Positions 1 through 7,288 are shown, counted from the stretch's first letter. The stretch: 7,831 nucleotides of DNA from Cyclobacteriaceae bacterium (GCA_030589835.1 JAUUZS010000185.1:1-7831); one strand, 5' to 3'. Numbers and translations are program-made. The notes: a model not told the origin generated them from the sequence alone.

Positions 1-875
1 ATGCGATTGATATGCAGGGAAATTTGAAATGGAAATTTGAAACGGATAATTCGATTGAGGCTCCGGCACTTTATCTCGATGGAATGGTATATGTTGGTAA
101 CCTGAGCGGCAACCTGTATGCTCTGGATGCCGGATCCGGCAAATTGTTATGGACATATTCTGCTGACAACCAGATAATGGGGTCTGCTAACCATTATTCT
201 CAAAATAACAAATCCTATCTGGTCGTGGGCAGCTATGATTATTACCTGCATTGCATGGAGGCCAAAACCGGCAAACCAGTATGGAAATATGAAGCCGATA
301 ATTTCATTAATGGAACTCCCTCGATAGGACTAAAGGCCTCTATGGTTGGGGGATGCGATGGGTTTATGCATATGGTTAACCTCAAAGATGGAACACGCAG
401 AAATCAAATAGAAGTGGCAACTTATATTGCCGGATCTGCTGCGATATCTGGTGATCTCGCCTTCACCGGTGATTACGACGGCATGTTTTCGTGCGTTGAC
501 CTGAAAAATGAAAAAATTAAATGGCAGTGGAATAATCCATCAAACAATTTGCCGATTTTAGGCTCCCCATCCATTGCAAATAACAGGGTGGTTATTGGTG
601 GACAGGACAAGTATATGCGATGTTTCAATAAAAATACAGGCGCATTGCTGTGGTCATACAATGCCGGAGGACGGCTCGATGCATCTCCGGTAATTGCAAA
701 AAATATGGTCATTTCGGCCGCCATGGACGGAATGCTCTATATCCTTAGCCTGGATAAAGGAAAAGAATTATGGTCTTATGAAATTGGCAGCGCCATGGCA
801 CATAATCCTGCTGTAATCGATGGGCACATCGTTGTTGGAGCCCGTGACGGAAATATTTACTTTTTCGGAAATTGA
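1..875 (+). CDS. PQQ-like beta-propeller repeat protein (BamB-like fold), 5' end outside window
   Basis: The gene is cut by the left edge. The frame is open through base 3 upstream of the first ATG (12), and the preceding codons read A-I-D, completing a propeller strand (AIDMQGNLKWKF), so that ATG is internal. Numbering from that Met, blade-closing motifs of the type LYALDxxxGKxLWxY recur with tryptophans at residues 7, 47, 91, 171, 214 and 254, a 40-44-residue period. The repeat near residue 131 is degenerate and lacks the Trp. About seven blades are therefore visible, enough for a nearly complete propeller, and the protein ends just after a last strand (GNIYFFGN, stop TGA). Proteins with this fold include BamB and PQQ dehydrogenases. 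The dehydrogenase catalytic signature is not seen, so a binding or scaffold role in the periplasm or outer membrane is the safer inference. The N-terminus, where a signal peptide or lipobox would lie, is missing. The fold is confident; the function is unknown. Confidence 0.88.
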   Translation, partial: AIDMQGNLKWKFETDNSIEAPALYLDGMVYVGNLSGNLYALDAGSGKLLWTYSADNQIMGSANHYSQNNKSYLVVGSYDYYLHCMEAKTGKPVWKYEADNFINGTPSIGLKASMVGGCDGFMHMVNLKDGTRRNQIEVATYIAGSAAISGDLAFTGDYDGMFSCVDLKNEKIKWQWNNPSNNLPILGSPSIANNRVVIGGQDKYMRCFNKNTGALLWSYNAGGRLDASPVIAKNMVISAAMDGMLYILSLDKGKELWSYEIGSAMAHNPAVIDGHIVVGARDGNIYFFGN

Positions 876-895
876 TATTGGTGATAAATAGTCCA

Positions 896-924
896 TTTGA
901 TTTTTTGAAAAGGATATAATTTTG
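896..924 (+). promoter_or_regulatory. Candidate Bacteroidota-type promoter (TTTG ... TAATTTTG)
   Basis: TAATTTTG at 917-924 is a perfect match to the Bacteroidota primary-sigma -7 element TAnnTTTG. TTTG at 896-899 could serve as the -33 element, with 17 bases between them, slightly short of the usual spacing. It lies 20 bp after the beta-propeller stop and would start transcription near 931, giving the glycosyltransferase-ABC genes a leader of about 225 nt. The AT-rich background makes chance matches possible. The remainder of the gap (925-1155) is AT-rich and I see no gene or clear terminator in it. Confidence 0.4.
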
Positions 925-1070
925 AAAATGAAAGTAAATACCAGGTAATTCCATCGCCAATGAACATTCTTTTCATTCAAGTTATAGAGAAAAAAAACAA
1001 TATTTAAATCTTAAACAATACAAAAAGATTCCGAATTCAAGTATAATCCTAATAAAGAAAAAATATATAG

Positions 1071-1083
1071 GCTATACTATAGC
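1071..1083. promoter_or_regulatory. Short perfect palindrome upstream of the glycosyltransferase (possible operator)
   Basis: GCTATACTATAGC has two 6-base arms around a central C and lies 72 bp upstream of the glycosyltransferase ATG. It is preceded by TATATAG, so a TATAG word occurs on both sides. A dyad of this size in a leader could be a protein-binding site, but AT-rich DNA produces such dyads by chance and no regulator is identifiable. Confidence 0.2.
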
Positions 1084-1155
1084 ATTTTACAGTTACGGAC
1101 ACAATATCAATACTACGCAACAAATATTATAAGCAACTAAAATTAGGTTAAAACC

Positions 1156-2469
1156 ATGCAAATAATTCATATCGTACCAGGATCAGGAGGCAGTTTCTAT
1201 TGTGGAAATTGCCTTAGGGACAGTAAATATATTCGTGGATTAAAGGATGCCGGGGCAGAGGTAATCAAAGTCCCGATGTATCTTCCGCTTTTTGCCGACG
1301 AGCATGATCTGGATGACGTACCTATATTTTATGGAGCCATCAGTCTGTATCTTAAACATACCTTCCCCATTTTAAAGAAAGCTCCTGCGTGGCTGGATAA
1401 GATCCTGAATTCTGGACCCATGCTGAAGTTTGCCGCCCATATGGCCGGATCAACCAATCCAAAAGGGCTGGAAAACATGACCATCTCCATGCTTCTGGGT
1501 GAAATGGGAGAACAAAAAAAAGAACTGGATCACCTTGTTGACTGGATTGCAGAACATTGTGATGCGGATGTAATTCATTTATCAAATGCACTGTTAATCG
1601 GCCTGGCAAAACGTATCAAAGAAAAACTCGATGTTATTGTGGTATGCACCTTACAGGATGAGGATGTATGGGTAGATGCCATGGATGAATATTTCAAAAA
1701 GAAAACCTGGGATACCATGAAGGAAAGAGCCCATGATGTGGATGCTTTCTTTGCTGTAAGCAGTTTTTTTGCAAAGGAAATGCAGCCAATTCTGGATATC
1801 CCTGATGAAAAACTGATCACCCATCATATCATGATTGACGCTGAGGATTAGACCTATATAAATACATCTGAAAGGCCTCTTCATATCGGATATCTATCCA
1901 GAATGTGCGAAAGCAATGGATTGGGAGTGTTGGTTGATGCCTTTATCTTGCTCAAAAAGGACGACAGGTGGAAGGATGTGAAATTAATTTTGACCGGTGG
2001 ATCGACAGGTGACGATGATCAGTTCAATAAAAACATCAGGAAAAAAATAAGTGAGGCCGGCATACACGATGATGTGGAATTCCACAAGGATTTTGAAGAA
2101 GAAGGCCGTCTGGAGTTTTTAAAGGAAATTTCCATATTATCAGTACCGGTGCTGGAAGGTGAAGCATTTGGCTTATATCAGCTTGAAGCAATGGCATCCG
2201 GTATTCCAGTGGTGCAACCTGCCCTGGGGGCATTTCCTGAGATTGTAGAAAAATCCGGCGGCGGAGTGATTTATGAGCCAAACAAACCCGAAGAGCTGGC
2301 CAGTGCTTTGGTAGACCTCCTGGGCAATCCTGAAAAATTATCCGCCCTCAGTAAAGCCGGAAAAGATGGCATCATCCAAAAATTCAACATTCATAATCAA
2401 GCTTTGGAAACCATTGAATTGTACAAAAAGATAACAGATTCAAAAAACAAAAACTCAGATGCTGCTTAA
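1156..2469 (+). pseudogene. Family-4-type (GT-B) glycosyltransferase interrupted by one in-frame TAG
   Basis: Both halves of one glycosyltransferase lie in the same frame, separated only by TAG at 1849-1851 (codon 232 of 438). The N-terminal half (residues 1-231) begins MQIIHIVPGSGGSFYCGNCL, a typical first beta strand and glycine-rich loop of a GT4-type acceptor domain, and contains VDAFFAVSSFFAKEM before the domain linker. Directly after the TAG the frame reads TYINTSERPLHIGYLSRMCE, the usual entry to the nucleotide-sugar domain. The C-terminal domain carries the GT-B EX7E motif (E336 to E344, EAFGLYQLE) and GIPVVQP. Rejoined, about 437 residues is normal for the family. A second start at 1903 would begin inside a conserved strand, so two separate proteins are unlikely. 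Translation as written gives an inactive 231-residue acceptor domain. The 3' end overlaps the ABC ATPase start by 11 bp, suggesting coupled translation. Donor and acceptor sugars cannot be inferred. A sequencing error or stop-codon readthrough would restore a functional enzyme. Confidence 0.85.
1849..1851 (+). other. In-frame amber codon between the two Rossmann domains of the glycosyltransferase
   Basis: The context is GAG GAT TAG ACC TAT. The reading frame is uninterrupted on both sides and protein similarity resumes at once, so one substitution explains the break. TAC or TAT (Tyr) to TAG is one plausible origin. The six other stop codons visible in the window are TAA or TGA. Confidence 0.9.
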
Positions 2470-3136
2470 ACTCTCAAACATCCATAAATCCTACGAAATT
2501 GGTCAGGAAGGAAAAACGAAACAGGTATTGGCAGGCGTTTCACTGGAATTGAACCAGGGAGAAACCTTAGCAATATTGGGGCCCTCAGGATCGGGCAAAT
2601 CCACCTTATTGAACATCATTGGCGCACTGGACAAACCAGATGATGGAGAGGTGGTTTTTGATGGGAGCAGACTGACGGATTTTACAGAAACACAGCTTGC
2701 CACATTCCGAAACAGGGAAATAGGGTTTGTCTTTCAGTCGCATCATTTATTGCCCCAATGTACCGTGCAGGAAAATGTATTGGTACCCATCCTTCCCTTG
2801 AAAGATACCAGCTATAAAAAGGAATGCAGGGAACGGGCAGTAGAATTGATAAAAGCAGTTGATTTATGGGAATTAAAAGACAAACTCCCTGGTACTTTAT
2901 CTGGCGGTGAATGCCAGCGGGTTGCCGTAATCCGCGCATTGATCAACAATCCCAAGATATTATTGGCCGATGAGCCTACTGGTTCCTTAGACCGAAACAA
3001 TGCGATGTCCATCACTTCTCTGTTGCTGAAATTAAATAAAGAATTCAACACCTCCCTGATAGTCGTGACACATTCCAACGAAATAGGGGCTAAAATGGAC
3101 AGGTCGGTCAATCTGGAAAATGGTCAATTAATTTAA
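2459..3136 (+). CDS. ABC transporter ATP-binding protein, LolD/MacB/YbbA type
   Basis: A complete 225-residue nucleotide-binding domain, the usual length for LolD/YbbA-type ATPases. Visible motifs are Walker A GPSGSGKST (41-49), Q-loop Q93 in FVFQSHHLLPQ, signature LSGGE (147-151), Walker B ILLADE with catalytic E172, D-loop SLD (176-178) and switch histidine H205. All catalytic residues are present. FVFQ..HLLP and ADEPTGSLD are typical of the MacB/LolD branch, which powers permeases by moving extracytoplasmic domains rather than by classic transmembrane import. Small departures are C152 after the signature, where Q is common, and VAVIRAL in place of VAIARAL. The ATG overlaps the end of the upstream glycosyltransferase by 11 bp, and the permease begins 18 bp after the TAA. 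The protein is expected as a dimer on the cytoplasmic face with the next gene's product. Coupling to an interrupted gene could lower its translation unless it has its own initiation. The exact subfamily and substrate are not determined. Confidence 0.95.
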   Translation: MLLKLSNIHKSYEIGQEGKTKQVLAGVSLELNQGETLAILGPSGSGKSTLLNIIGALDKPDDGEVVFDGSRLTDFTETQLATFRNREIGFVFQSHHLLPQCTVQENVLVPILPLKDTSYKKECRERAVELIKAVDLWELKDKLPGTLSGGECQRVAVIRALINNPKILLADEPTGSLDRNNAMSITSLLLKLNKEFNTSLIVVTHSNEIGAKMDRSVNLENGQLI

Positions 3137-3154
3137 TCCAAGTAATTCTAAGGC

Positions 3155-6100
3155 ATGTCACTTTTCAAATTCATAATCCGATCATTTACCTATTACTGGA
3201 AGTCACACCTCGCGGTAATCATCGGGGTCGCCACAAGTACCATGGTGCTTACGGGCACCTTGTTTGTCGGTGATTCCATTCAGTATAGCCTGGAAAAATC
3301 AACCCTGATGCGCCTTGGACAAACAGAATATTTGTTTTCCGGAATCGACCGCTATTTCAGGTCAGAGTTGGCAGATGAACTCAGAGCGGATCTGGATGTC
3401 GATATCGCCCCGATCCTTCGCTTGGATGGCATCTCCTCAGCACAGGGAGGGAAATATAAATTAAGCGGCATTCAGGTGATAGGAATCGACCACAATTTTT
3501 CCTCCTTCTTTTTGAAAAAAAGCAATTTTACGCTCCCGCCAAACAACGAAGGGTACATCAGCGAAAACCTGGCCCAACGACTACAACTGAGCATTGGCGA
3601 TCCATTTTTACTACGGGTTGATAAGGCCTCTCAAATACCAAAAAATGCGCCCTTCGTATCGGACGAGGATAACCAGGTGTCTATCCGGCTAAAGGTTGGG
3701 AAGATCTTGAGTCCCGATGAGCTGGGAAGATTCAATTTAAAAACTTCACAAACTGCTCCATATAATGTTTTTCTCCCGGTCTCTTTTTTGTCTGATAAAA
3801 TGGAATGGTCTGGCAAAGTCAACCAATTGCTGATATCAGGAAATAACGCTTTACATGAAAATTTGATCTTGGAGACCATACAAAAATACTGGACAGCCGA
3901 AGATATAGCGCTGCAGGTTTTTCCGGTCAACCGCAATACACAATGGGAGATCAGGTCTGAACGTGTATTTATTGATTCAACTATTGTTGAGGTCACAAAA
4001 CAAATTGATCCTGATGCCTCGGAAATCCTCACCTACATGGTGAACAGCTATAAAGTTGGCAATCGAATAGTCCCTTACTCCTTTATTACAGCCGGGCCTT
4101 TCATGACTGCAGCCCCAACTTCGGAAAGGGATATTGTAATCAACAGATGGATGGCCGATGACCTTCAGGCATCCATTGGCGATAGCATAGAAATTGCCTA
4201 TTTTGTCATTGGCCCCCTGCGGAAATTATCTGAAGACCGCCGCTGGTTTACGATAAGCGATATTGTCCCTATTGAGGGTGTGTATGCCGAAAAAGATTTG
4301 ATGCCAAACCTACCAGGATTGTCCGATGCCGGCAATTGCAGGGATTGGCAAGCGGGAGTTCCGGTAAAATTGGATGAAATTCGGGATAAAGACGAAACAT
4401 ACTGGAAAGAATACAAAGGTACACCCAAGGCTTTTATTCCCTATGCACCAGGAAAAAAACTATGGGCAAACCGCTTTGGTAGCTGTACAGCCATTCGGCT
4501 ATCTGCTGATGGCTTGGGTAAAAATGAGATCGAAGAGCAACTTTCCGACATATTAACTCCAAAACATTTAGGGTTTTCCTTAAAATCAGTAAAAGAAGAC
4601 GGCTTGACCGCTGCACGCGGAGGGGTTGATTTCTCACAACTTTTTATGTCCTTAAGTTTTTTTCTTTTATTGGCAGGTATAATTCTGGTAGCGCTGCTGT
4701 TTAATCTTCACCTGGAAAAAAGAATGTCAGAAGTTGGTACCCTCAAAGCGCTTGGCTTTACAGCTGGCAAGATAAAAAACATTATTTTATTGGAAGGATT
4801 GCTCATAGCCCTGCCCGGTGTTATCGCGGGAGGATTGACCGCCATACTTTACAATAAACTCATCTTCACCGCTCTGAATACAGTATGGTACGACATCGTG
4901 CGCACTTCGGTATTGCAAGAAGTGGTACAGCTCCCTACCCTAATGCTGGGAATGGGCAGTTCACTTATGATCGTTTGGTTAACGATCTGGTATAATGCGA
5001 ACAAAAAACTAAAACTTAGTTCTGTTAACCTTCAGCGAGAGCAGATAAGCATTGTCATCAAGGGTTCTCGGTTGTTTCAACTGGGTTATATAAGCTCTGG
5101 GTTATTGGCCATCGGATTATTAGCATATGAATTATGGTTTGGAGAAGGATTAAATACCGGCACGTTCTTTTCTGCCGGAGCATTGCTTCTTCTGTCAGGT
5201 TTATTGTTTACCGCTTTGGTGATTCGACGAGGGAATTTCCTGACCAAGGAAAATTTATCCACTTCTTCATTGATATTAAAAAACCTGCACCGAAATCGGA
5301 ACAGAAGCCTGCGTATTGTCATCCTATTTTCCTTAGGCGCTTTTGTCATCATTTCTACTGGACTGAACAGAAAAGATTTGCACAGTGGATCAAAGGAGCT
5401 TTCAAGTGGCACAGGAGGTTTTTTGTTTTATATGAAAACAACGCTTCCTATCCTGAAAGACCTGAATGCAAAGGAAAATTCAATTGATCCGGCACTAAAT
5501 TTTATTCAATTGAGAAAAATTGAAGGCGACGATGCCAGTTGCCTGAACCTAAACCTGGTGACTGCCCCCCAAATACTTGGGCTCCCTTCGCAAGACCTTA
5601 GTGGTCGGTTTTCGTTTATCAAATCAACTGACGAATTGAATAGCGAAGCGCCATGGACTTCTCTGCAGACCGAGTTACCGGGAAATGTAATCCCGGCCAT
5701 TGCCGACCAAACGGTTATCTTGTGGGGATTGGGCAAAACTGTAGGCGATACGTTGATTTACCAAAATGAACAAGGGCAGGAAATTTATCTTAAACTCATC
5801 GGAGGATTGGCAAATTCCATCTTCCAGGGAAATGTGCTGATCGATGAAAAATTGTTTTTGAAACACTTTCCGTCAAGTAGTGGATCGCATGTTTTTTTAG
5901 TCGATGGCAAGTTTGAAGACCAGGAAGAGACCGCCTCCAAACTGCAGCGTGAATTCAGAAACGATGGTCTGGAAATCGAATTGGCAGCAGATCGGCTTGC
6001 AATGTTCAACCAGATCGAAAACACTTACCTTTCCATCTTTTTGCTGCTCGGCGGACTGGCAATGATATTGGGTACCGTAGGCCTGGGGGTTTCATTGGCT

Positions 6101-6403
6101 CGAAATATTCTGGACCGCAGACAAGAAATAGGCATCCTTCGTGCCATGGGTTATCAAAAGAAACGCATCCTGAATATGATCACCCTGGAACATATGATTC
6201 TGCTGGTGACCGGAACACTCACCGGAGCCATTTCAGCATTTGTGGCCACCCTACCATCGCTGCTTTCCGATTTCGTTCAGGCCTCATGGCAGACGGCGGC
6301 ATTTATTATTATGCTCATTTTACTAAACGGACTCGTTTGGATCGTCTTAATTACAAGAAATAGCCTAAAGAGAAATTTGTTGAGCACACTGCGATCGGAG
6401 TAA
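3155..6403 (+). CDS. Large FtsX/MacB-type ABC transporter permease with two repeats (YbbP-like topology)
   Basis: A 1082-residue inner-membrane permease, the partner of the ATPase just upstream. Predicted helices by eye: TM1 about 18-40 (SHLAVIIGVATSTMVLTG), TM2 496-518, TM3 545-566, TM4 593-613, TM5 645-660, TM6 670-690, TM7 718-733, TM8 958-981, TM9 1009-1030 and TM10 1045-1066. A large extracytoplasmic domain (about 41-490) follows TM1 and a second (about 735-955) follows TM7. Each is followed by an FtsX domain with the coupling-helix motif, EVGTLKALGF (526-535) and EIGILRAMGY near 1000, where the ATPase docks. This duplicated 10-helix layout matches E. coli YbbP (804 residues), so one polypeptide probably supplies both halves of the transporter. 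It is about 280 residues longer than YbbP, mostly in the first outer domain. Family members handle lipoproteins, hydrophobic compounds or envelope signals; the substrate here is unknown. AAGG sits only 2 nt before the ATG, too close for a normal ribosome site, but the hydrophobic N-terminus supports this start. Confidence 0.92.
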   Translation: MSLFKFIIRSFTYYWKSHLAVIIGVATSTMVLTGTLFVGDSIQYSLEKSTLMRLGQTEYLFSGIDRYFRSELADELRADLDVDIAPILRLDGISSAQGGKYKLSGIQVIGIDHNFSSFFLKKSNFTLPPNNEGYISENLAQRLQLSIGDPFLLRVDKASQIPKNAPFVSDEDNQVSIRLKVGKILSPDELGRFNLKTSQTAPYNVFLPVSFLSDKMEWSGKVNQLLISGNNALHENLILETIQKYWTAEDIALQVFPVNRNTQWEIRSERVFIDSTIVEVTKQIDPDASEILTYMVNSYKVGNRIVPYSFITAGPFMTAAPTSERDIVINRWMADDLQASIGDSIEIAYFVIGPLRKLSEDRRWFTISDIVPIEGVYAEKDLMPNLPGLSDAGNCRDWQAGVPVKLDEIRDKDETYWKEYKGTPKAFIPYAPGKKLWANRFGSCTAIRLSADGLGKNEIEEQLSDILTPKHLGFSLKSVKEDGLTAARGGVDFSQLFMSLSFFLLLAGIILVALLFNLHLEKRMSEVGTLKALGFTAGKIKNIILLEGLLIALPGVIAGGLTAILYNKLIFTALNTVWYDIVRTSVLQEVVQLPTLMLGMGSSLMIVWLTIWYNANKKLKLSSVNLQREQISIVIKGSRLFQLGYISSGLLAIGLLAYELWFGEGLNTGTFFSAGALLLLSGLLFTALVIRRGNFLTKENLSTSSLILKNLHRNRNRSLRIVILFSLGAFVIISTGLNRKDLHSGSKELSSGTGGFLFYMKTTLPILKDLNAKENSIDPALNFIQLRKIEGDDASCLNLNLVTAPQILGLPSQDLSGRFSFIKSTDELNSEAPWTSLQTELPGNVIPAIADQTVILWGLGKTVGDTLIYQNEQGQEIYLKLIGGLANSIFQGNVLIDEKLFLKHFPSSSGSHVFLVDGKFEDQEETASKLQREFRNDGLEIELAADRLAMFNQIENTYLSIFLLLGGLAMILGTVGLGVSLARNILDRRQEIGILRAMGYQKKRILNMITLEHMILLVTGTLTGAISAFVATLPSLLSDFVQASWQTAAFIIMLILLNGLVWIVLITRNSLKRNLLSTLRSE

Positions 6404-6461
6404 TGTAATCGGCACAGATTATTAGTATGACAAGCATGATGTACCTGAAATTTTGCTGAAA

Positions 6462-6923
6462 TCAGGCCTTATGATGTATATTCCTCAGGCCTTCATACAC
6501 CACAATACTTACGGCATTGGCTAAGTTAAGGCTGCGAATATGATCACTATAAATTGGTATTTTATACAGCTCATCAGCATGCGCATCGATCATATTTTTT
6601 GGTAATCCAACAGACTCTTTTCCAAAAATAAGGAACATATCCTCTTTATAGTCGATGGAAAGATAGTCCTTGCTGGCATGGCTAGAGAAAAACACCATAT
6701 CCTTGTCCTTATTCAAAGAGAAAAATTCATCTGTGTCATCATAAACGCTTAACGACAGATGTTTCCAATAATCTAATCCCGCTCGTTTTAACCTTGAATC
6801 ATCCAATTGAAAACCGAATGGTTTTACCAAATGCAAATTTGAACCTGAAGCCAAAGTAAGCCTTCCGATATTTCCTGTGTTCATTGGTATTTCCGGCTCA
6901 ATCAGTACTATATTATACCCCAT
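6462..6923 (-). CDS. trmL: tRNA (cytidine(34)-2'-O)-methyltransferase, SPOUT family
   Basis: TrmL methylates the 2'-OH of the wobble nucleotide (C34 or modified U34) in tRNA-Leu anticodons using S-adenosylmethionine, acting as a cytoplasmic homodimer with a trefoil-knot fold. From the chosen Met the protein has 153 residues, close to E. coli TrmL (157). Motifs in order are NIVLIEPEIPMNTGNIGRL (4-22, with N15 and R21 of motif 1), RLKRAGLDYW (44-53), FLIFGKESVGLP (97-108, motif 2) and RSLNLANAVSIVVYE (130-144, motif 3 of the knot). The frame stays open for 32 codons upstream to an ATG at 7019, but that stretch is polar and Asn/Lys-rich with no family similarity, while MGYNIVL matches the normal N-terminus, so 6923 is preferred. 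No close Shine-Dalgarno is seen. The gene converges with the permease, their stops 58 bp apart. It is a housekeeping gene, probably unrelated to the transporter. Confidence 0.93.
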   Translation of the reverse strand: MGYNIVLIEPEIPMNTGNIGRLTLASGSNLHLVKPFGFQLDDSRLKRAGLDYWKHLSLSVYDDTDEFFSLNKDKDMVFFSSHASKDYLSIDYKEDMFLIFGKESVGLPKNMIDAHADELYKIPIYSDHIRSLNLANAVSIVVYEGLRNIHHKA

Positions 6924-7076
6924 GTTGCTTATTTTTCCGCTTTTATTATTTTCATTAATAATTCCACTATTAAACTCCTTTGGCAGGTTTTTCATGGGTT
7001 CATTATCTGCAATATGCAATGTTTACAAAAAGATTGAAACCTCAGAAAACGCCTGCCCGCAATAAATCTCATAATT

Positions 7077-7203
7077 GAGTCCACTCCGAAAAGTCTGGTT
7101 TCGGTTCGTGTCTTCACGAACCGAGGCGAAAAGTGCCGAATACGCTCATTTCGGAGCGGTTGAAAAAGCCAAAATATCAATTTTGCCTTTTCGGAGTGGA
7201 CTC
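7077..7203. mobile_element. 127-bp MITE-like element with perfect 17-bp terminal inverted repeats
   Basis: The ends are GAGTCCACTCCGAAAAG (7077-7093) and its exact reverse complement (7187-7203), flanked by ATAATT direct repeats. There is no room for a transposase, so movement would need one supplied elsewhere. Inside are three hairpins: a 10-bp stem with a TCTT loop (7101-7124), a 5-bp stem (7143-7158) and a 6-bp stem (7170-7185). With the outer 17-bp stem these make a closed multi-branched fold. A related word TTTCGGAGYGG occurs at 7149-7159 and 7189-7199, and inverted at 7081-7091. The element sits in the gap between the histidine kinase and trmL, so a read-through - strand transcript would carry it. 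I cannot assign it to an IS family. Copy number in the genome would settle whether it is mobile. Confidence 0.65.
7101..7124. repeat. Strong internal hairpin of the element (10-bp stem, TCTT loop)
   Basis: TCGGTTCGTG (7101-7110) pairs perfectly with CACGAACCGA (7115-7124) across a 4-base loop, and two further T-G pairs and one G-C pair could extend it. No run of T follows on either strand, so it is not a typical intrinsic terminator. It is the most stable inner arm of the inverted-repeat element. Confidence 0.75.
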
Positions 7204-7217
7204 ATAATTCAATTGTT

Positions 7218-7241
7218 CTATATCTGATAATCATGATATAG
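7218..7241. promoter_or_regulatory. AT-rich nested dyad between the histidine kinase and the inverted-repeat element
   Basis: CTATATC (7218-7224) and GATATAG (7235-7241) are perfect 7-base arms. The 10-base spacer itself contains the smaller dyad TGAT-A-ATCA. There is no T tract for a terminator on either strand. It could be a protein-binding site or a weak RNA hairpin after the kinase stop codon. The function is not established. Confidence 0.25.
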
Positions 7242-7288
7242 ACAACATCCAAACTAACTCTGTTTTCGGGATTGGTTGGTTTAATTTC

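Larger units (their letters stand above)
7071..7209. repeat. 6-bp direct repeats flanking an inverted-repeat element (putative target-site duplication)
   Basis: ATAATT occurs at 7071-7076 and again at 7204-7209, exactly abutting the two ends of the inverted-repeat element. The identity reaches 9 bp (CTCATAATT) if the last three bases of the right arm are counted, so the precise boundary is ambiguous. The arrangement is what a transposition event with target duplication leaves. Confidence 0.6.

Noticed and set aside
745..980. Two overlapping - strand reading frames across the end of the beta-propeller gene and the gap
   Set aside because: They mostly mirror the propeller coding sequence, show no recognisable domain, and the propeller repeats clearly define the coding strand.
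960..1007. A 15-codon + strand frame (MNILFIQVIEKKNNI) in the leader region
   Set aside because: Too short, with no ribosome site and no leader-peptide logic such as a run of regulatory codons or an attenuator hairpin after it.
1903..2469. Independent 188-residue protein starting at the ATG at 1903
   Set aside because: This Met lies within the conserved GYLSRMCE strand and the same frame is open back to the TAG, so it is the C-terminal part of one interrupted glycosyltransferase.
5134..5487. 117-codon + strand frame inside the permease
   Set aside because: It is an out-of-frame shadow rich in aromatic and basic residues with no domain. The permease frame through this stretch encodes TM5-TM7 coherently.
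6404..6466. Possible terminators between the converging permease and trmL: a 5-bp TAATC/GATTA dyad (6406-6421) and a 5-bp CCTGA/TCAGG dyad (6444-6466)
   Set aside because: The stems are short, the second has a 13-base loop, and no T tract follows on either strand.
6462..6493. 9-bp direct repeat TCAGGCCTT at 6462-6470 and 6485-6493
   Set aside because: The copies lie at the 3' end of trmL in different reading frames with only two units; chance or slippage is enough to explain it.
6992..7180. 62-codon - strand frame running through the inverted-repeat element
   Set aside because: More than half of it is element sequence dictated by the hairpins, and it has no recognisable domain, so it is very probably not a protein.
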